A stretch of 64,000 bases of DNA from JAITMY01 sp031553765 (GCA_031553765.1 JAVBKY010000008.1:34742-98741), one strand, 5' to 3'. Shown: positions 1-8,379, counted from the stretch's first letter. The notes: a model not told the origin generated them from the letters alone. Numbers and translations: made by a program.

Positions 1-581
1 GCCAGTCCGCTGCCGGTAGTTGCTACGGCTCCGGTTTCCTTTGCCACGGCTTTTGCCAGCGGTGTCATTTTGGGGGCGGTAGACATGGCGGCCTCTACAT
101 CGCGCTCAATTACGCGACCGTGAGGACCTGTTCCGCTAATGCTTGAGGTGCTAATACCGGCCTTGTCTGCCAAACTTTTTGCACGAGGCGAGATGGCCGA
201 TGAAGTACCTGCGTTTACCGTTGCAGCGGCTGCTGCAGGTGCGGCTTGTGCTGCGGGAGCAGCGGCTTTAACTTCTTCCTTTTTCTCCTCGGCAGGAGCG
301 GCTGCGGGCGCTCCGCCTGTGCGGAACTCGTCAACGTTTTCGCCTGTCGCGCCAATTACCATTACGTTGGTAAGCACGGGAATTTCATCGCCCTCCTTGT
401 AAAAAAGTTCAAGCACCGTGCCGCTTACCTTAGCTACTTCTTCAAACGAAGCCTTGTCGGTTTCGTAGGCGAAAAGCACATCGCCTTCGGCTACGCTGTC
501 GCCTTTTTTCTTTTTAAACTCGGTAAGGATGCAGCTCTCAACGGACTGTCCTTGCTTGGGCATAATAACTACTGTTGCCAT
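1..581 (-). CDS. Dihydrolipoyllysine acyltransferase (E2 of a 2-oxoacid dehydrogenase, pyruvate dehydrogenase type), 5' part only
   Basis: The first 193 codons of a minus-strand gene that runs off the left edge. Residues 1-77 form a lipoyl domain with the lipoylated lysine at K43 in the motif ETDKA. An Ala/Pro/Glu-rich linker (about 91-125) follows, then a peripheral subunit (E3)-binding domain at 130-166 with SPRAKSLA and GTGPHGRV. A second sequence resembling the start of another E3-binding domain (TPLAKAVAKETG, 173-184) begins at the edge; the catalytic domain lies outside the window. In the family, E2 passes acetyl groups from lipoate to CoA and forms the core of the complex. It is divergent from the GntR regulator gene at 795, which may control it. 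Pyruvate is the likely substrate, but the sequence seen does not exclude another 2-oxoacid complex. Confidence 0.9.
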   Translation of the reverse strand, partial: MATVVIMPKQGQSVESCILTEFKKKKGDSVAEGDVLFAYETDKASFEEVAKVSGTVLELFYKEGDEIPVLTNVMVIGATGENVDEFRTGGAPAAAPAEEKKEEVKAAAPAAQAAPAAAAATVNAGTSSAISPRAKSLADKAGISTSSISGTGPHGRVIERDVEAAMSTAPKMTPLAKAVAKETGAVATTGSGL

Positions 582-716
582 AAACGGGAATTATTTAATA
601 TGATGATTTTAAATTTCGAATGAACACAAACATACGATAATATTTATCTATTTACAAGTGCTTTTTTGTTAAAAGTTAAATGATTGATAAATAAATATTT
701 AATGTATAAAAAATGC

Positions 717-739
717 TTTACAAGTTTCAAACTTGTAAA
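717..739. promoter_or_regulatory. 23-bp perfect palindrome, operator candidate
   Basis: TTTACAAGTTT, one central C, then AAACTTGTAAA. It lies in the divergent region between the E2 gene and the GntR gene. A half-site TTTACAAG recurs at 651-658, nearer the E2 start. Binding by the adjacent GntR-type protein is an inference from position. Confidence 0.55.
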
Positions 740-752
740 TAAGATTAAGAAG

Positions 753-784
753 TTTGTAGATGCAGGTATCTTTACCTACTTTTG
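753..784 (+). promoter_or_regulatory. Bacteroidota-type promoter of the GntR gene
   Basis: -33 TTTG at 753-756 and -7 TACTTTTG at 777-784 with a 20-bp spacer, a close match to the TTTG/TAnnTTTG consensus. The -7 box ends 10 bp before the ATG. It is overlapped by an inverted repeat, AGGTATC at 764-770 and GATACCT at 784-790, which could serve autoregulation. Confidence 0.6.
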
Positions 785-794
785 ATACCTTAAA

Positions 795-1502
795 ATGATT
801 GAACTACCGCAATATAAACAAGTGTACGAGGCGTTGCGTCGTCAAATTTTGGACGGGGCATACTTGGCAGGTACGTTGTTGCCCTCTGAGAGCGAGTTGT
901 GCGATACGTACAACCTCACGCGCCCCACGGTGCGCAAGGCACTCAATCTGTTGGTAGCCGATGGATTTATTGCGCGCTATCAAGGCAAGGGGAGCGTGGT
1001 GAAAGGTACGCCTAAAAGTATAGGTATTCTTTCCATTGGCGGTACAACTTCGGCGGTGGGGCGTGCGAATTTTCAAACACGCATTATTCATAAATCCGAA
1101 GTGCGTCGCTGGAATGAGGCGTTTGGTTTTGCCATAAGCGAGGAGGAGCAAAACGCGAGCTGCATTTATTTTGAGCGTGTGCGCGTACTCAACGGTGAAC
1201 CCATTTTTGTGGATATTACCATGCTACCCAACATCAACCTGCCGCGCTTTACGGCGTACAGCTTAGAGAATACCTCGTTGTTTGATTTCTTGCGAACCAA
1301 ATACCAAATTGTGGTTACGGGCGGTACACAACAGCTCTTTGCCATTCGTGCCGATAAGCGTTTGCAACAACATTTGAAGGTGCATGCAGGGCATCCTATT
1401 CTTCAACTCAATCGTAAAATTGAAACTACCCGTGAGGGATTTCGTATCTATAGTCAGGTGTTTTGCAATACGCAAACCTACGGCCTGACAGGCGCTTTTT
1501 AA
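795..1502 (+). CDS. GntR family transcriptional regulator, UTRA (HutC) subfamily
   Basis: A 235-residue one-component regulator. The N-terminal winged helix-turn-helix covers about residues 1-72 and contains the GntR signature (PSESELCDTYNLTRPTVRKA), followed by wing residues QGKGSVV. Residues about 90-230 match the UTRA effector-binding fold, which in this family binds small metabolites such as sugar phosphates or histidine intermediates; the ligand here is unknown. The gene is divergent from the E2 gene, and two inverted repeats lie in the shared upstream region, so control of that gene and of itself is plausible. A palindromic repeat with terminator-like form follows the stop codon. Confidence 0.9.
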   Translation: MIELPQYKQVYEALRRQILDGAYLAGTLLPSESELCDTYNLTRPTVRKALNLLVADGFIARYQGKGSVVKGTPKSIGILSIGGTTSAVGRANFQTRIIHKSEVRRWNEAFGFAISEEEQNASCIYFERVRVLNGEPIFVDITMLPNINLPRFTAYSLENTSLFDFLRTKYQIVVTGGTQQLFAIRADKRLQQHLKVHAGHPILQLNRKIETTREGFRIYSQVFCNTQTYGLTGAF

Positions 1503-1518
1503 TTGATATTACTACTAT

Positions 1519-1547
1519 CCTAACAGGGTCTTAAAACCCTGTTAGGG
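1519..1547. repeat. CCTAACAGGG palindrome, copy 1
   Basis: CCTAACAGGGT, CTTAAA, ACCCTGTTAGG: an 11-bp perfect stem downstream of the GntR gene. The same element recurs at 2826-2853, 8380-8408 and 53466-53495, with a half copy at 58707-58717. It lacks a long T tract here, so it is only a weak terminator candidate. Confidence 0.8.
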
Positions 1548-1578
1548 TCTAAAATTTACACCTAAAACAAAAATCAAA

Positions 1579-2817
1579 ATGCATCACGGTCCTAACATTA
1601 TTATGCTACTCATACTTTCAGTAGTAGTGATTTTGCTCGATTTGTACGCCTACCAATCGCTGCGTCTGCTGACCTCCTCCACGCCAATTCGTATTGTTTA
1701 TTGGGCAGTGCTGGTATTGCTGATTGCGCTGCTTGTTGTAGGCATGTTTTCCATGACTCAGGCGCGAGGCGCGGAAACATCGCAGCTGGGCTTTGTATCT
1801 GTAAGCCTGTTTATGACGGCGGTGGCTATGGTTGCCGCCATGGTGCTACCGCTGTTTTTTGAAGATATTGTGCGCTTGGTAATGCTTCCTATACGCTACT
1901 TTTCGCAAAATACGCCTGCATTTTTACCTCGTGTAAAATGGGTAAGCGTGATTTCGGTGGCGCTTGGCGGCGCTATGCTGTTGCTTATGGTGCAGGGTAT
2001 GCTGTGGGGAAAGTATAGCTACAGGGTACATAAGCAAACTATTTATTTCAAAGATCTACCGAAAAGTTTTGACGGTTTCCGCATTCTTCAACTATCCGAT
2101 TTTCACTCGGGCAGTACCGATAATTTTAAAGCGGTGCAGCGCGGTATCGATTTGGCAAAGGCGCAAAATGCCGACGTGTTTGTTTTCTCCGGTGATATAG
2201 TAAACAGCACAGCCGATGAATTCACTCCTTGGATTCCCTACATGGCGCAAATTAAAGCGCCGTACGGACAATTCTCCGTGCTGGGAAATCATGACTATGG
2301 TGACTATCATTCTTGGAGTTCGTTAGAGGAGAAGATAGCCAACCTTGATTCGCTTATAGCGGAGGAAAAGACTGCCGGTTTCCGTGTGCTAATGGATGAA
2401 AGCGTAATGTTTGAAAAAAATGGAGAGAAAATAGCGCTTCTTGGAGTGCAGAATATAGGAATGGGAACACACTTCTCAGCCTATGGCGATTTGCAAAAAG
2501 CGCTTACAGGTGTGGATTCGGGCGCATTCAAAATTCTAATATCGCACGACCCGTCACATTGGGATAAGCAAGTGAGCACCTACCCTGAAGACATTCAGCT
2601 GACGCTTTCGGGGCATACGCACGGTTTCCAGTTTGGTGTCGAAAACCGCTTTTTTAAATGGAGTCCCGTGCAGTGGATGTACCCGCATTGGGCGGGCTTG
2701 TACGAAAAGAACGGCCGCTACCTATATGTAAACCGCGGTTTTGGTTTCATACCATTCTTCTTGGGTAGGGTGGGGATAATGCCGGAGGTTACGGTGTTGG
2801 AACTAAAGAAGATTTAG
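1579..2817 (+). CDS. Membrane-anchored calcineurin-like metallophosphoesterase (YkuE-like)
   Basis: 412 residues. The N-terminal ~145 residues hold about four hydrophobic segments (around 8-27, 40-60, 72-95 and 120-143). The rest is a cytoplasmic or periplasmic calcineurin-like phosphoesterase domain with all metal-binding motifs in order: SDFH, GDIV, GNHD, SHDP and GHTHG. The family includes YkuE-like phosphatases and enzymes acting on lipid-linked pyrophosphates; the substrate here cannot be read from the sequence. It stands alone between two copies of the CCTAACAGGG palindrome. Family call firm, substrate unknown. Confidence 0.9.
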   Translation: MHHGPNIIMLLILSVVVILLDLYAYQSLRLLTSSTPIRIVYWAVLVLLIALLVVGMFSMTQARGAETSQLGFVSVSLFMTAVAMVAAMVLPLFFEDIVRLVMLPIRYFSQNTPAFLPRVKWVSVISVALGGAMLLLMVQGMLWGKYSYRVHKQTIYFKDLPKSFDGFRILQLSDFHSGSTDNFKAVQRGIDLAKAQNADVFVFSGDIVNSTADEFTPWIPYMAQIKAPYGQFSVLGNHDYGDYHSWSSLEEKIANLDSLIAEEKTAGFRVLMDESVMFEKNGEKIALLGVQNIGMGTHFSAYGDLQKALTGVDSGAFKILISHDPSHWDKQVSTYPEDIQLTLSGHTHGFQFGVENRFFKWSPVQWMYPHWAGLYEKNGRYLYVNRGFGFIPFFLGRVGIMPEVTVLELKKI

Positions 2818-2825
2818 CAAGGAAC

Positions 2826-2853
2826 CCTAACAGGGTCTTAAAACCCTGTTAGG
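2826..2853. repeat. CCTAACAGGG palindrome, copy 2
   Basis: Identical stem and loop to the copy at 1519, nine bases after the phosphoesterase stop codon. The two copies bracket that gene. Confidence 0.8.
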
Positions 2854-2875
2854 ATCATAAAAAATTGAGTGCTCT

Positions 2876-2926
2876 TTCAAAAAAACACTTATATACAAAA
2901 AGTGCTCTTTTGAAAGAGCACTTTTA
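2876..2926. repeat. GTGCTCTTT palindromic repeat, downstream flank of the ATPase gene
   Basis: Contains AAAAAAACACTT, a short spacer, then the hairpin AGTGCTCTTT (2901-2910), TG, AAAGAGCACT (2913-2922) and T-rich sequence. A diverged copy in the same orientation lies on the other side of the ATPase gene at 4163-4210. The hairpin is followed by T runs on both strands, so it can also act as a bidirectional terminator. Confidence 0.75.
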
Positions 2927-2928
2927 TT

Positions 2929-4122
2929 TTAATAGGTCATGCCAAAAAGCCAAAGCGGAATTTTGTTTCCATAACCAATCTCAGTATCGTCCATAGCAAC
3001 GTAACTATTGCTGATATCCTTTATTTGCTTGAATCCCTTCTTTTTCCCACCCACCTCAAACAAATGTTTTTGGTCAACCGTAAAGTCGCCCCGTAGGGCT
3101 GTACTTACGGCGTGATTCACTCCCACTTGGTTGGCAAAAAAGGTTTCTCTCAACGTGCCTACGTTCACGGCATAGTCACCCAAGGCGTAGAGTAGGTTGC
3201 TATTATTAAGGTAAATCTTATCGGGCTTACTCATGCTACCCAGATTCTTTTTGGGTAGCGATAGCGTTAGTATAAGCCCGGCCTTTTGCAGGTAACCCAA
3301 ATACTTTATCACCGCATTTCTGTTTGTGCCTATCTCATTACTTAACTCCAATATGTTGGGCGTGAATGGCACCATGGAGGCTATTATCATGAGCATCTTT
3401 TTTATCTTGTGTACCGATAGATACTCAATATTCTCAACAGCCGGCAGGTCATTTTCCAAAATGGTATTTATGGCATTTTGCACCCTTAAGGGGTAGCTGG
3501 CTATGTCCTCCTTGTAAAAAGGATAGTAGCCATACTTAAGATACCTTTTGAACTCCGGTAATATTTTAATCTCCGCGCAAATTTCCGAAGCAAGGCTTAC
3601 GTGATCGGTTAGTATCTCCTCAAGCGAAAGAGGTATAACCTCTAGCTTATCTTCAAACAAGAGAAACTCTCTAAACGAAAGCCCCGCAAGGTTGTAGGTA
3701 ATCGCCCTTCTTGATAGATCTGCCCCTGATTTGTATATTTCTAGCATGGAAGAGCCTGTGAAAACAACATGCAGGTCGGGAAAGCTATCGTATATGTTTT
3801 TTACCTCTACCGCCCAGTTGGGATACTTGTGCACCTCGTCCAAAAAGAGGTGAGTACCTCCGTAGGCGCTAAAGAGTTCGGCCAAATCCACCAGCGTATT
3901 TTTGCTGAACCAAATGTTGTCGAGGCTGGCATAAAGTGCCTTACTTTTGTCGACAAAGGTAGCTTTGATGTGCTGTAGCATCAGAGTGGTTTTGCCAGTA
4001 CCTCTTGCTCCCACAATGGCAATAAGCCTGTTGTGCCAACCAATCTGATCGTACAGGTATCTAAAGTAGGTAACCTTAGTTGCGTTCAGCAACCTGTTAT
4101 AATGATTTTGCAGTGCGTCCAT
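2929..4122 (-). CDS. P-loop ATPase of the AAA/DUF4143 type
   Basis: 397 residues. The N-terminal AAA-type ATPase domain has a Walker A motif (GARGTGKTT, about residues 38-46) and a Walker B-like LFLDEVHK (about 92-99). A helical middle region with a winged-helix character (NEIGTNRNAVIKYLGYL) follows, and the C-terminal part matches the DUF4143 family, whose members often carry a PD-(D/E)XK-like fold; this copy shows no complete nuclease motif that I can point to. Such ATPases are common in multiple copies in Bacteroidota and their role is not established. The gene is flanked by direct palindromic repeats and has a -7-like TATATTTG on the minus strand at 4142-4149. Confidence 0.85.
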   Translation of the reverse strand: MDALQNHYNRLLNATKVTYFRYLYDQIGWHNRLIAIVGARGTGKTTLMLQHIKATFVDKSKALYASLDNIWFSKNTLVDLAELFSAYGGTHLFLDEVHKYPNWAVEVKNIYDSFPDLHVVFTGSSMLEIYKSGADLSRRAITYNLAGLSFREFLLFEDKLEVIPLSLEEILTDHVSLASEICAEIKILPEFKRYLKYGYYPFYKEDIASYPLRVQNAINTILENDLPAVENIEYLSVHKIKKMLMIIASMVPFTPNILELSNEIGTNRNAVIKYLGYLQKAGLILTLSLPKKNLGSMSKPDKIYLNNSNLLYALGDYAVNVGTLRETFFANQVGVNHAVSTALRGDFTVDQKHLFEVGGKKKGFKQIKDISNSYVAMDDTEIGYGNKIPLWLFGMTY

Positions 4123-4162
4123 GATTTCATTATTCTTGCTGCAAATATACGAATGTTTTTTT

Positions 4163-4210
4163 GAAAAAACACTTTAATTACAAAAGTGCTCTTTTAAAAG
4201 AGCACTTTTG
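4163..4210. repeat. GTGCTCTTTT palindromic repeat, upstream flank of the ATPase gene
   Basis: GAAAAAACACTT followed by a 30-bp perfect palindrome (4181-4210) made of CAAAAGTGCTCTTTT and its reverse complement. Direct-orientation partner of the repeat at 2876-2926; together they bracket one gene. Confidence 0.75.
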
Positions 4211-4220
4211 TAAGAATCGA

Positions 4221-4250
4221 AAAAAACGCTCGAAAAATTCCGAGCGTTTT
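4221..4250 (-). terminator. Rho-independent terminator of guaA
   Basis: Stem AAAACGCTCG / CGAGCGTTTT with an eight-base loop. Read on the minus strand it is followed by a T run, and it lies 40 bases downstream of the guaA stop codon. Confidence 0.7.
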
Positions 4251-4289
4251 CAAATTGTCAATTTTACAAAGTACAATTGACAATGGCTA

Positions 4290-5810
4290 TTACTCCCACT
4301 CAATAGTTGCCGGTGGTTTGCTGCTAATGTCGTACACTACGCGGTTAACGCCACGCACCTTATTAATAATTTCGTTTGAAACCTTTGCCATAAAGTCGTA
4401 GGGTAGGTGTACCCAGTCGGCAGTCATAGCATCGGTGGAAGTTACGGCACGCAAGGCAACAGCATTTTCGTAGGTGCGCTCATCGCCCATTACGCCTACC
4501 GATTGCACGGGGAGCAAAATTGCACCCGCTTGCCAAACCTTGTCATACAAATCCCATGAGCGGAGTTCCTTGATAAAGATGTCGTCCGCATCCTGCAGTA
4601 CGCGTACTTTCTCGGGAGTAATATCGCCAAGTATGCGCACACCCAAGCCGGGGCCGGGGAAGGGGTGGCGGTTGATAAGGTGTGGCATCATACCCAACTC
4701 ACGACCTACGCGGCGTACCTCGTCCTTAAACAAAAGGCGCAAAGGCTCTACCAACTTTAGGTTCATTTTTTCGGGTAGCCCGCCCACGTTGTGGTGCGAC
4801 TTAATTACCGTTCCTGTTATAGAAAGCGATTCGATAATATCGGGGTAAATAGTACCTTGACCAAGCCACTTCACATCTTTCAGTTTGTGTGCCTCTACAT
4901 CAAATATATCTATAAATCCCTTGCCAATAATCTTACGCTTCTTTTCGGGGTCAGTTACTCCGGCTAATTCTCCATAGAATTTTGCCTTAGCATCCACACC
5001 TATTACGTTTAGACCAAGGTGCTCGTAGTCCTTCAGTACGTTCTCAAACTCATTCTTGCGAAGCAAACCGTGGTCAACAAATACGCAGGTGAGGTTTTTG
5101 CCGATAGCCTTATGTAAAAGCACCGCAGTAACTGATGAATCCACGCCACCCGATAGCGCAAGCACTACCTTATCGTCACCCAGCTGCTGCTTTAATTCCG
5201 CAACAGTTGATTCAATAAATGAGGCGGGAGTCCAGTCCTTTTTGCAGCCGCAAATGTTTAGGAAGTTATCCAAAATTGTGGTGCCATCTTCGCTGTGAAA
5301 CACTTCGGGGTGAAACTGTACGCCCCAAGTGCTTTCACCTTTTACGTGGTAGGCAGTAACCTTCACATCGTTGGTGCTGGCTATGATTTCAAAGTTGTCG
5401 GGCACTACGGTAATGGTATCGCCATGCGACATCCACACCTGAGAGTTCGACTTCACGTTTTTCAGCAACGGATCGTTTCCATTTACAGTAGCAAGATGCG
5501 CGCGACCGTATTCGCGTGAATCGCCTTTTTCTACTTTACCACCCGATGATTGAGCAATAAATTGCGCTCCGTAGCAAATGCCCAACACGGGATATTTTCC
5601 ACGAATGGCATCAAGGTCGGCGCGAAAAGCCTCCTTATCATTTACCGAAAACGGGCTTCCTGAAAGGATTACACCCTTCACGCTTTTGTCGCTGTCGCTA
5701 AATTTGTTGTAGGGTACAATTTCGCAGTAGGTACCGAGTTCGCGCACCCTGCGGCCAATGAGCTGCGTGGTTTGCGAACCGAAGTCTAGGATTAGTATTT
5801 TTTCTTGCAT
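4290..5810 (-). CDS. guaA: GMP synthase (glutamine-hydrolysing)
   Basis: 506 residues, the normal length. It converts XMP, ATP and glutamine to GMP in purine synthesis. The class I glutamine amidotransferase domain (about 1-190) carries the nucleophile C79 in GICYGAQ and the His-Glu pair in FHPEV (166-170). The ATP pyrophosphatase domain follows, with the PP-loop LSGGVDSS at 219-226, and the C-terminal dimerisation domain ends in ISSKPPATIEWE, typical for GuaA. The gene is monocistronic, with a terminator downstream and about 257 bp of AT-rich sequence upstream shared with the divergent nuclease gene. Confidence 0.98.
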   Translation of the reverse strand: MQEKILILDFGSQTTQLIGRRVRELGTYCEIVPYNKFSDSDKSVKGVILSGSPFSVNDKEAFRADLDAIRGKYPVLGICYGAQFIAQSSGGKVEKGDSREYGRAHLATVNGNDPLLKNVKSNSQVWMSHGDTITVVPDNFEIIASTNDVKVTAYHVKGESTWGVQFHPEVFHSEDGTTILDNFLNICGCKKDWTPASFIESTVAELKQQLGDDKVVLALSGGVDSSVTAVLLHKAIGKNLTCVFVDHGLLRKNEFENVLKDYEHLGLNVIGVDAKAKFYGELAGVTDPEKKRKIIGKGFIDIFDVEAHKLKDVKWLGQGTIYPDIIESLSITGTVIKSHHNVGGLPEKMNLKLVEPLRLLFKDEVRRVGRELGMMPHLINRHPFPGPGLGVRILGDITPEKVRVLQDADDIFIKELRSWDLYDKVWQAGAILLPVQSVGVMGDERTYENAVALRAVTSTDAMTADWVHLPYDFMAKVSNEIINKVRGVNRVVYDISSKPPATIEWE

Positions 5811-5990
5811 GGTGTGTTTTTTTGCAGCACGAAAATAGCTGTTTTTTTTCTTTCTACCTAAAGTGCTAGTTTTAAATTAATTGTAATAGTTTTTTAGAAA
5901 TGTATGTTCAAAAAGTTTTTATTTGTTGTTTGGGCTGCAAAAACTGCCTTATGGAATGAAATATGTTCAAACAAAGGTGAGAATAATTGC

Positions 5991-5998
5991 TAACTTTG
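5991..5998 (+). promoter_or_regulatory. -7 box upstream of the nuclease gene
   Basis: TAACTTTG fits TAnnTTTG, 70 bases before the ATG at 6068. No clear TTTG is found at the expected -33 distance. The rest of 5811-6067 is AT-rich and shows nothing else. Confidence 0.4.
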
Positions 5999-6067
5999 CA
6001 ACTTTCTCCACTTGTTTACACAAAGAATAGATTGGTATTGTGGGTAAAGAATTCCTTATAAAGGACA

Positions 6068-7249
6068 ATGAAGCAGCATTCTTCACCGATTATTATAAAA
6101 CGCGAGAAAGCGCAGGTGCTTGAAAAAGTGTCGCTGAATTCTACTTCCTATAATGAAAGTTGGATTCAAGATTTGTGCTTTACAAACCCAACTCTTCTGC
6201 CGGCAGAAGAGCTGGAGCCTACTTTTGGAGGAATGCTTCCTATTTGTAGAGAGTTGTCCACGCCTTCCGGTTACGCGGATTTGATTTACATTAATGAGTA
6301 TGGCTTTATAACCATTGGGGAGTGTAAATTGTGGCGTAATTCTGAGGCAAGAAGAAAAGTTGTAGGACAAATCTTGGATTATGCTAAAGATCTAGCCAAG
6401 TGGGATTATTCGAAATTTGAAGAGGAATGCCTTAAGGCTGCTAAATGCTCTGAAAAAAGTTTGTTTGGGATTATTCAAAAGTTCTATCCTGATGTAGAAG
6501 AAGCAGCATTTATAGATAATGTTCAACGAAATTTGAGCAAAGGGCGTTTCCTTTTGTTAATTATTGGTGACGGGATACGTGAGAATATGGAGGATATGGT
6601 GAACTACATTCATCGTAATGGAAATCTGAATTTTACGTTGGGATTGATAGAACTGCCGGTTTTCAAAAATCCGGAGGGCGAAGAGTTGATTGTTACTCCG
6701 CGAATTTTAGCAAAAACGAAAGAAATCGAAAGGGTTATTTATCGAATAGCTGACGATGGAGTGCCAGAGAAAGTTAACTCGGATATTCAAGAGCTGGTCA
6801 GCCAAACGATTTCGGATGTTGTGTTTTTTGAAAGACTACAAAAGAACGTAGGGGTTGATAAACTGGAGGAGTTGAAACGCTTTATAGCAAGTTTATCATC
6901 ACAACTTAATATAATAGCAAAATTGGGTAGAGGTAAACGCTTGTCTCTTAATCTAAAGTCTGGAGATGATGAGCTCAACTTCGCCTCTATTCAGGAGTCA
7001 GGAGAGGTTTGGTTTTATGGGATAGTGAATAAAACAGAGGTGTTGGGGAACAAGCAAATTGGAATAAACTACCTGAAAGAGTTGGCAGACGCGGTTAAAG
7101 GACGGTTTTTTGATAGCACGAAGGAGTGGAATTGGAGCGTGAAAAGAAATAACGCTTATATCAATGTGGTGGAATATTTGGCAATACAGGAGAAGTGGAC
7201 AGAGATAATTGCCAAAACGCTAAACGAAGTTAGCAGATTAGATGAGTAA
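6068..7249 (+). CDS. Predicted PD-(D/E)XK nuclease, uncharacterised
   Basis: 393 residues. The N-terminal third shows the layout of a PD-(D/E)XK nuclease core: an early conserved SWIQDL with acidic residues, then YADLIYI (Asp about 77), GECKLW (the E-x-K pair, about 90-92) and a conserved Gln in VVGQILDYA. The remainder is mostly helical with no family I recognise. The nuclease core is N-terminal, unlike Shedu proteins, where the DUF4263 core is C-terminal. No methylase, helicase or toxin partner is adjacent; the neighbour downstream is prfB. A defence or DNA-repair role is possible but not shown. Base composition is slightly more AT-rich than the flanking housekeeping genes. Confidence 0.7.
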   Translation: MKQHSSPIIIKREKAQVLEKVSLNSTSYNESWIQDLCFTNPTLLPAEELEPTFGGMLPICRELSTPSGYADLIYINEYGFITIGECKLWRNSEARRKVVGQILDYAKDLAKWDYSKFEEECLKAAKCSEKSLFGIIQKFYPDVEEAAFIDNVQRNLSKGRFLLLIIGDGIRENMEDMVNYIHRNGNLNFTLGLIELPVFKNPEGEELIVTPRILAKTKEIERVIYRIADDGVPEKVNSDIQELVSQTISDVVFFERLQKNVGVDKLEELKRFIASLSSQLNIIAKLGRGKRLSLNLKSGDDELNFASIQESGEVWFYGIVNKTEVLGNKQIGINYLKELADAVKGRFFDSTKEWNWSVKRNNAYINVVEYLAIQEKWTEIIAKTLNEVSRLDE

Positions 7250-7282
7250 GTTTTATAGAGAACATTAAAGTATATAGAAATA

Positions 7283-8369
7283 ATGATAACAACCGAACAA
7301 GCCAAAGAATTGGCCAAGCGCGAGCAAGCGCTATGGAGGCACCTTTGACGTTGAGCAAAAGCAAATACAATTAGAGGAGGAGGAGGGGAAAACTCAAGAC
7401 CCCGTATTTTGGGATGATGCCAAAAAAGCCGAGCAGCAGCTTAAGGTTGTTGCTGAACTCAAAATGTGGATTGGGGCGTACAACGCGGTAAAGCAGGATG
7501 TGGAAGATTTGAATGTGCTGCTTGAATTTGCCAAGGCTGGCGAAGCCTCTGATGATGATGTGGAGCAGCAGTATGACAAGGCGCAGAACAGCATTGAGGA
7601 CTTGGAGATGCGCAATATGCTGCGCCACGAAGAAGATAAGTTGGGTGCTATTCTTAAAATCAATTCGGGCGCAGGCGGCACCGAAAGTAACGATTGGAGC
7701 GCCATGCTCATGCGCATGTACATGCGCTGGGGCGAGCGCAACGGATTTAAGGTGGTGGTGCGTGAACTGCTGGATGGTGATGAAGCCGGCATAAAATCGG
7801 TTACCATGGAATTTGAGGGCGAGTATGCCTACGGTTTTCTCAAGGCCGAAAACGGCGTGCATCGCCTGGTGCGTATATCACCGTTCAACGCGCAGGGTAA
7901 GCGGCAAACTACTTTCTCATCAGTATTTGTTATTCCCGCCATTGACGATAGCATTGAAATTGAAGTCAACCCTTCTGATTTGGAGTGGGATACCTACCGC
8001 TCGAGCGGTGCGGGCGGACAGAACGTAAACAAGGTGGAGACAGGTGTGCGCGTGCGCCACATTCCTACGGGTATTGTGGTGGAAAATACCGAAACACGCT
8101 CACAGTTTGAAAACCGCAACAATGCGCTGCGTATACTAAAATCGCACCTGTACGATATTGAAATGCGCAAGCGTCGAGAGAAGGAAGCAGAGGTGGAAGG
8201 TAGCAAAAAGAAGATAGAGTGGGGCTCGCAAATTCGCAGCTACACCTTGCATCCATACAAGATGGTAAAAGATCACCGCACCGATTATGAAACTTCTAAC
8301 GCGCAAGCGGTGCTTGATGGCGATTTGCAGGATTTCATCAAGGCGTATCTAATGCAATTTGGCGGATAG
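7283..8369 (+). CDS. prfB: Peptide chain release factor 2, expressed by programmed +1 frameshift
   Basis: RF2 recognises UGA and UAA stop codons and releases the finished peptide. The frame opens with ATG at 7283, reads 21 codons to CTT, and meets an in-frame TGA at 7346-7348. A +1 shift (CTT then GAC from 7347) gives a continuous 361-residue protein, the usual RF2 length. The downstream frame contains the SPF anticodon-like motif (VRISPFNAQGK) and the catalytic GGQ (about residues 244-246, GAGGQNVNKVETG). The shift site has the conserved Shine-Dalgarno-like GGAGG three bases before CTT TGA C. It follows the nuclease gene by 33 bases. Confidence 0.97.
7334..7349 (+). promoter_or_regulatory. 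prfB: prfB programmed +1 frameshift site
   Basis: TGGAGGCACCTTTGAC: an internal Shine-Dalgarno-like GGAGG, spacer CAC, slippery CTT, stop TGA, then C. This is the standard autoregulatory site at which low RF2 favours the shift to the +1 frame. Confidence 0.95.
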
Positions 8370-8379
8370 CATGCCAAGA

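Noticed and set aside
6068..7249. A Shedu (DUF4263) defence protein
   Set aside because: The nuclease-like motifs are at the N terminus, whereas in Shedu the core is C-terminal; no specific match could be established.
7464..8369. A 5'-truncated prfB starting at an internal ATG
   Set aside because: The region 7283-7349 holds the complete 5' part with a conserved programmed frameshift site, so the gene is whole.
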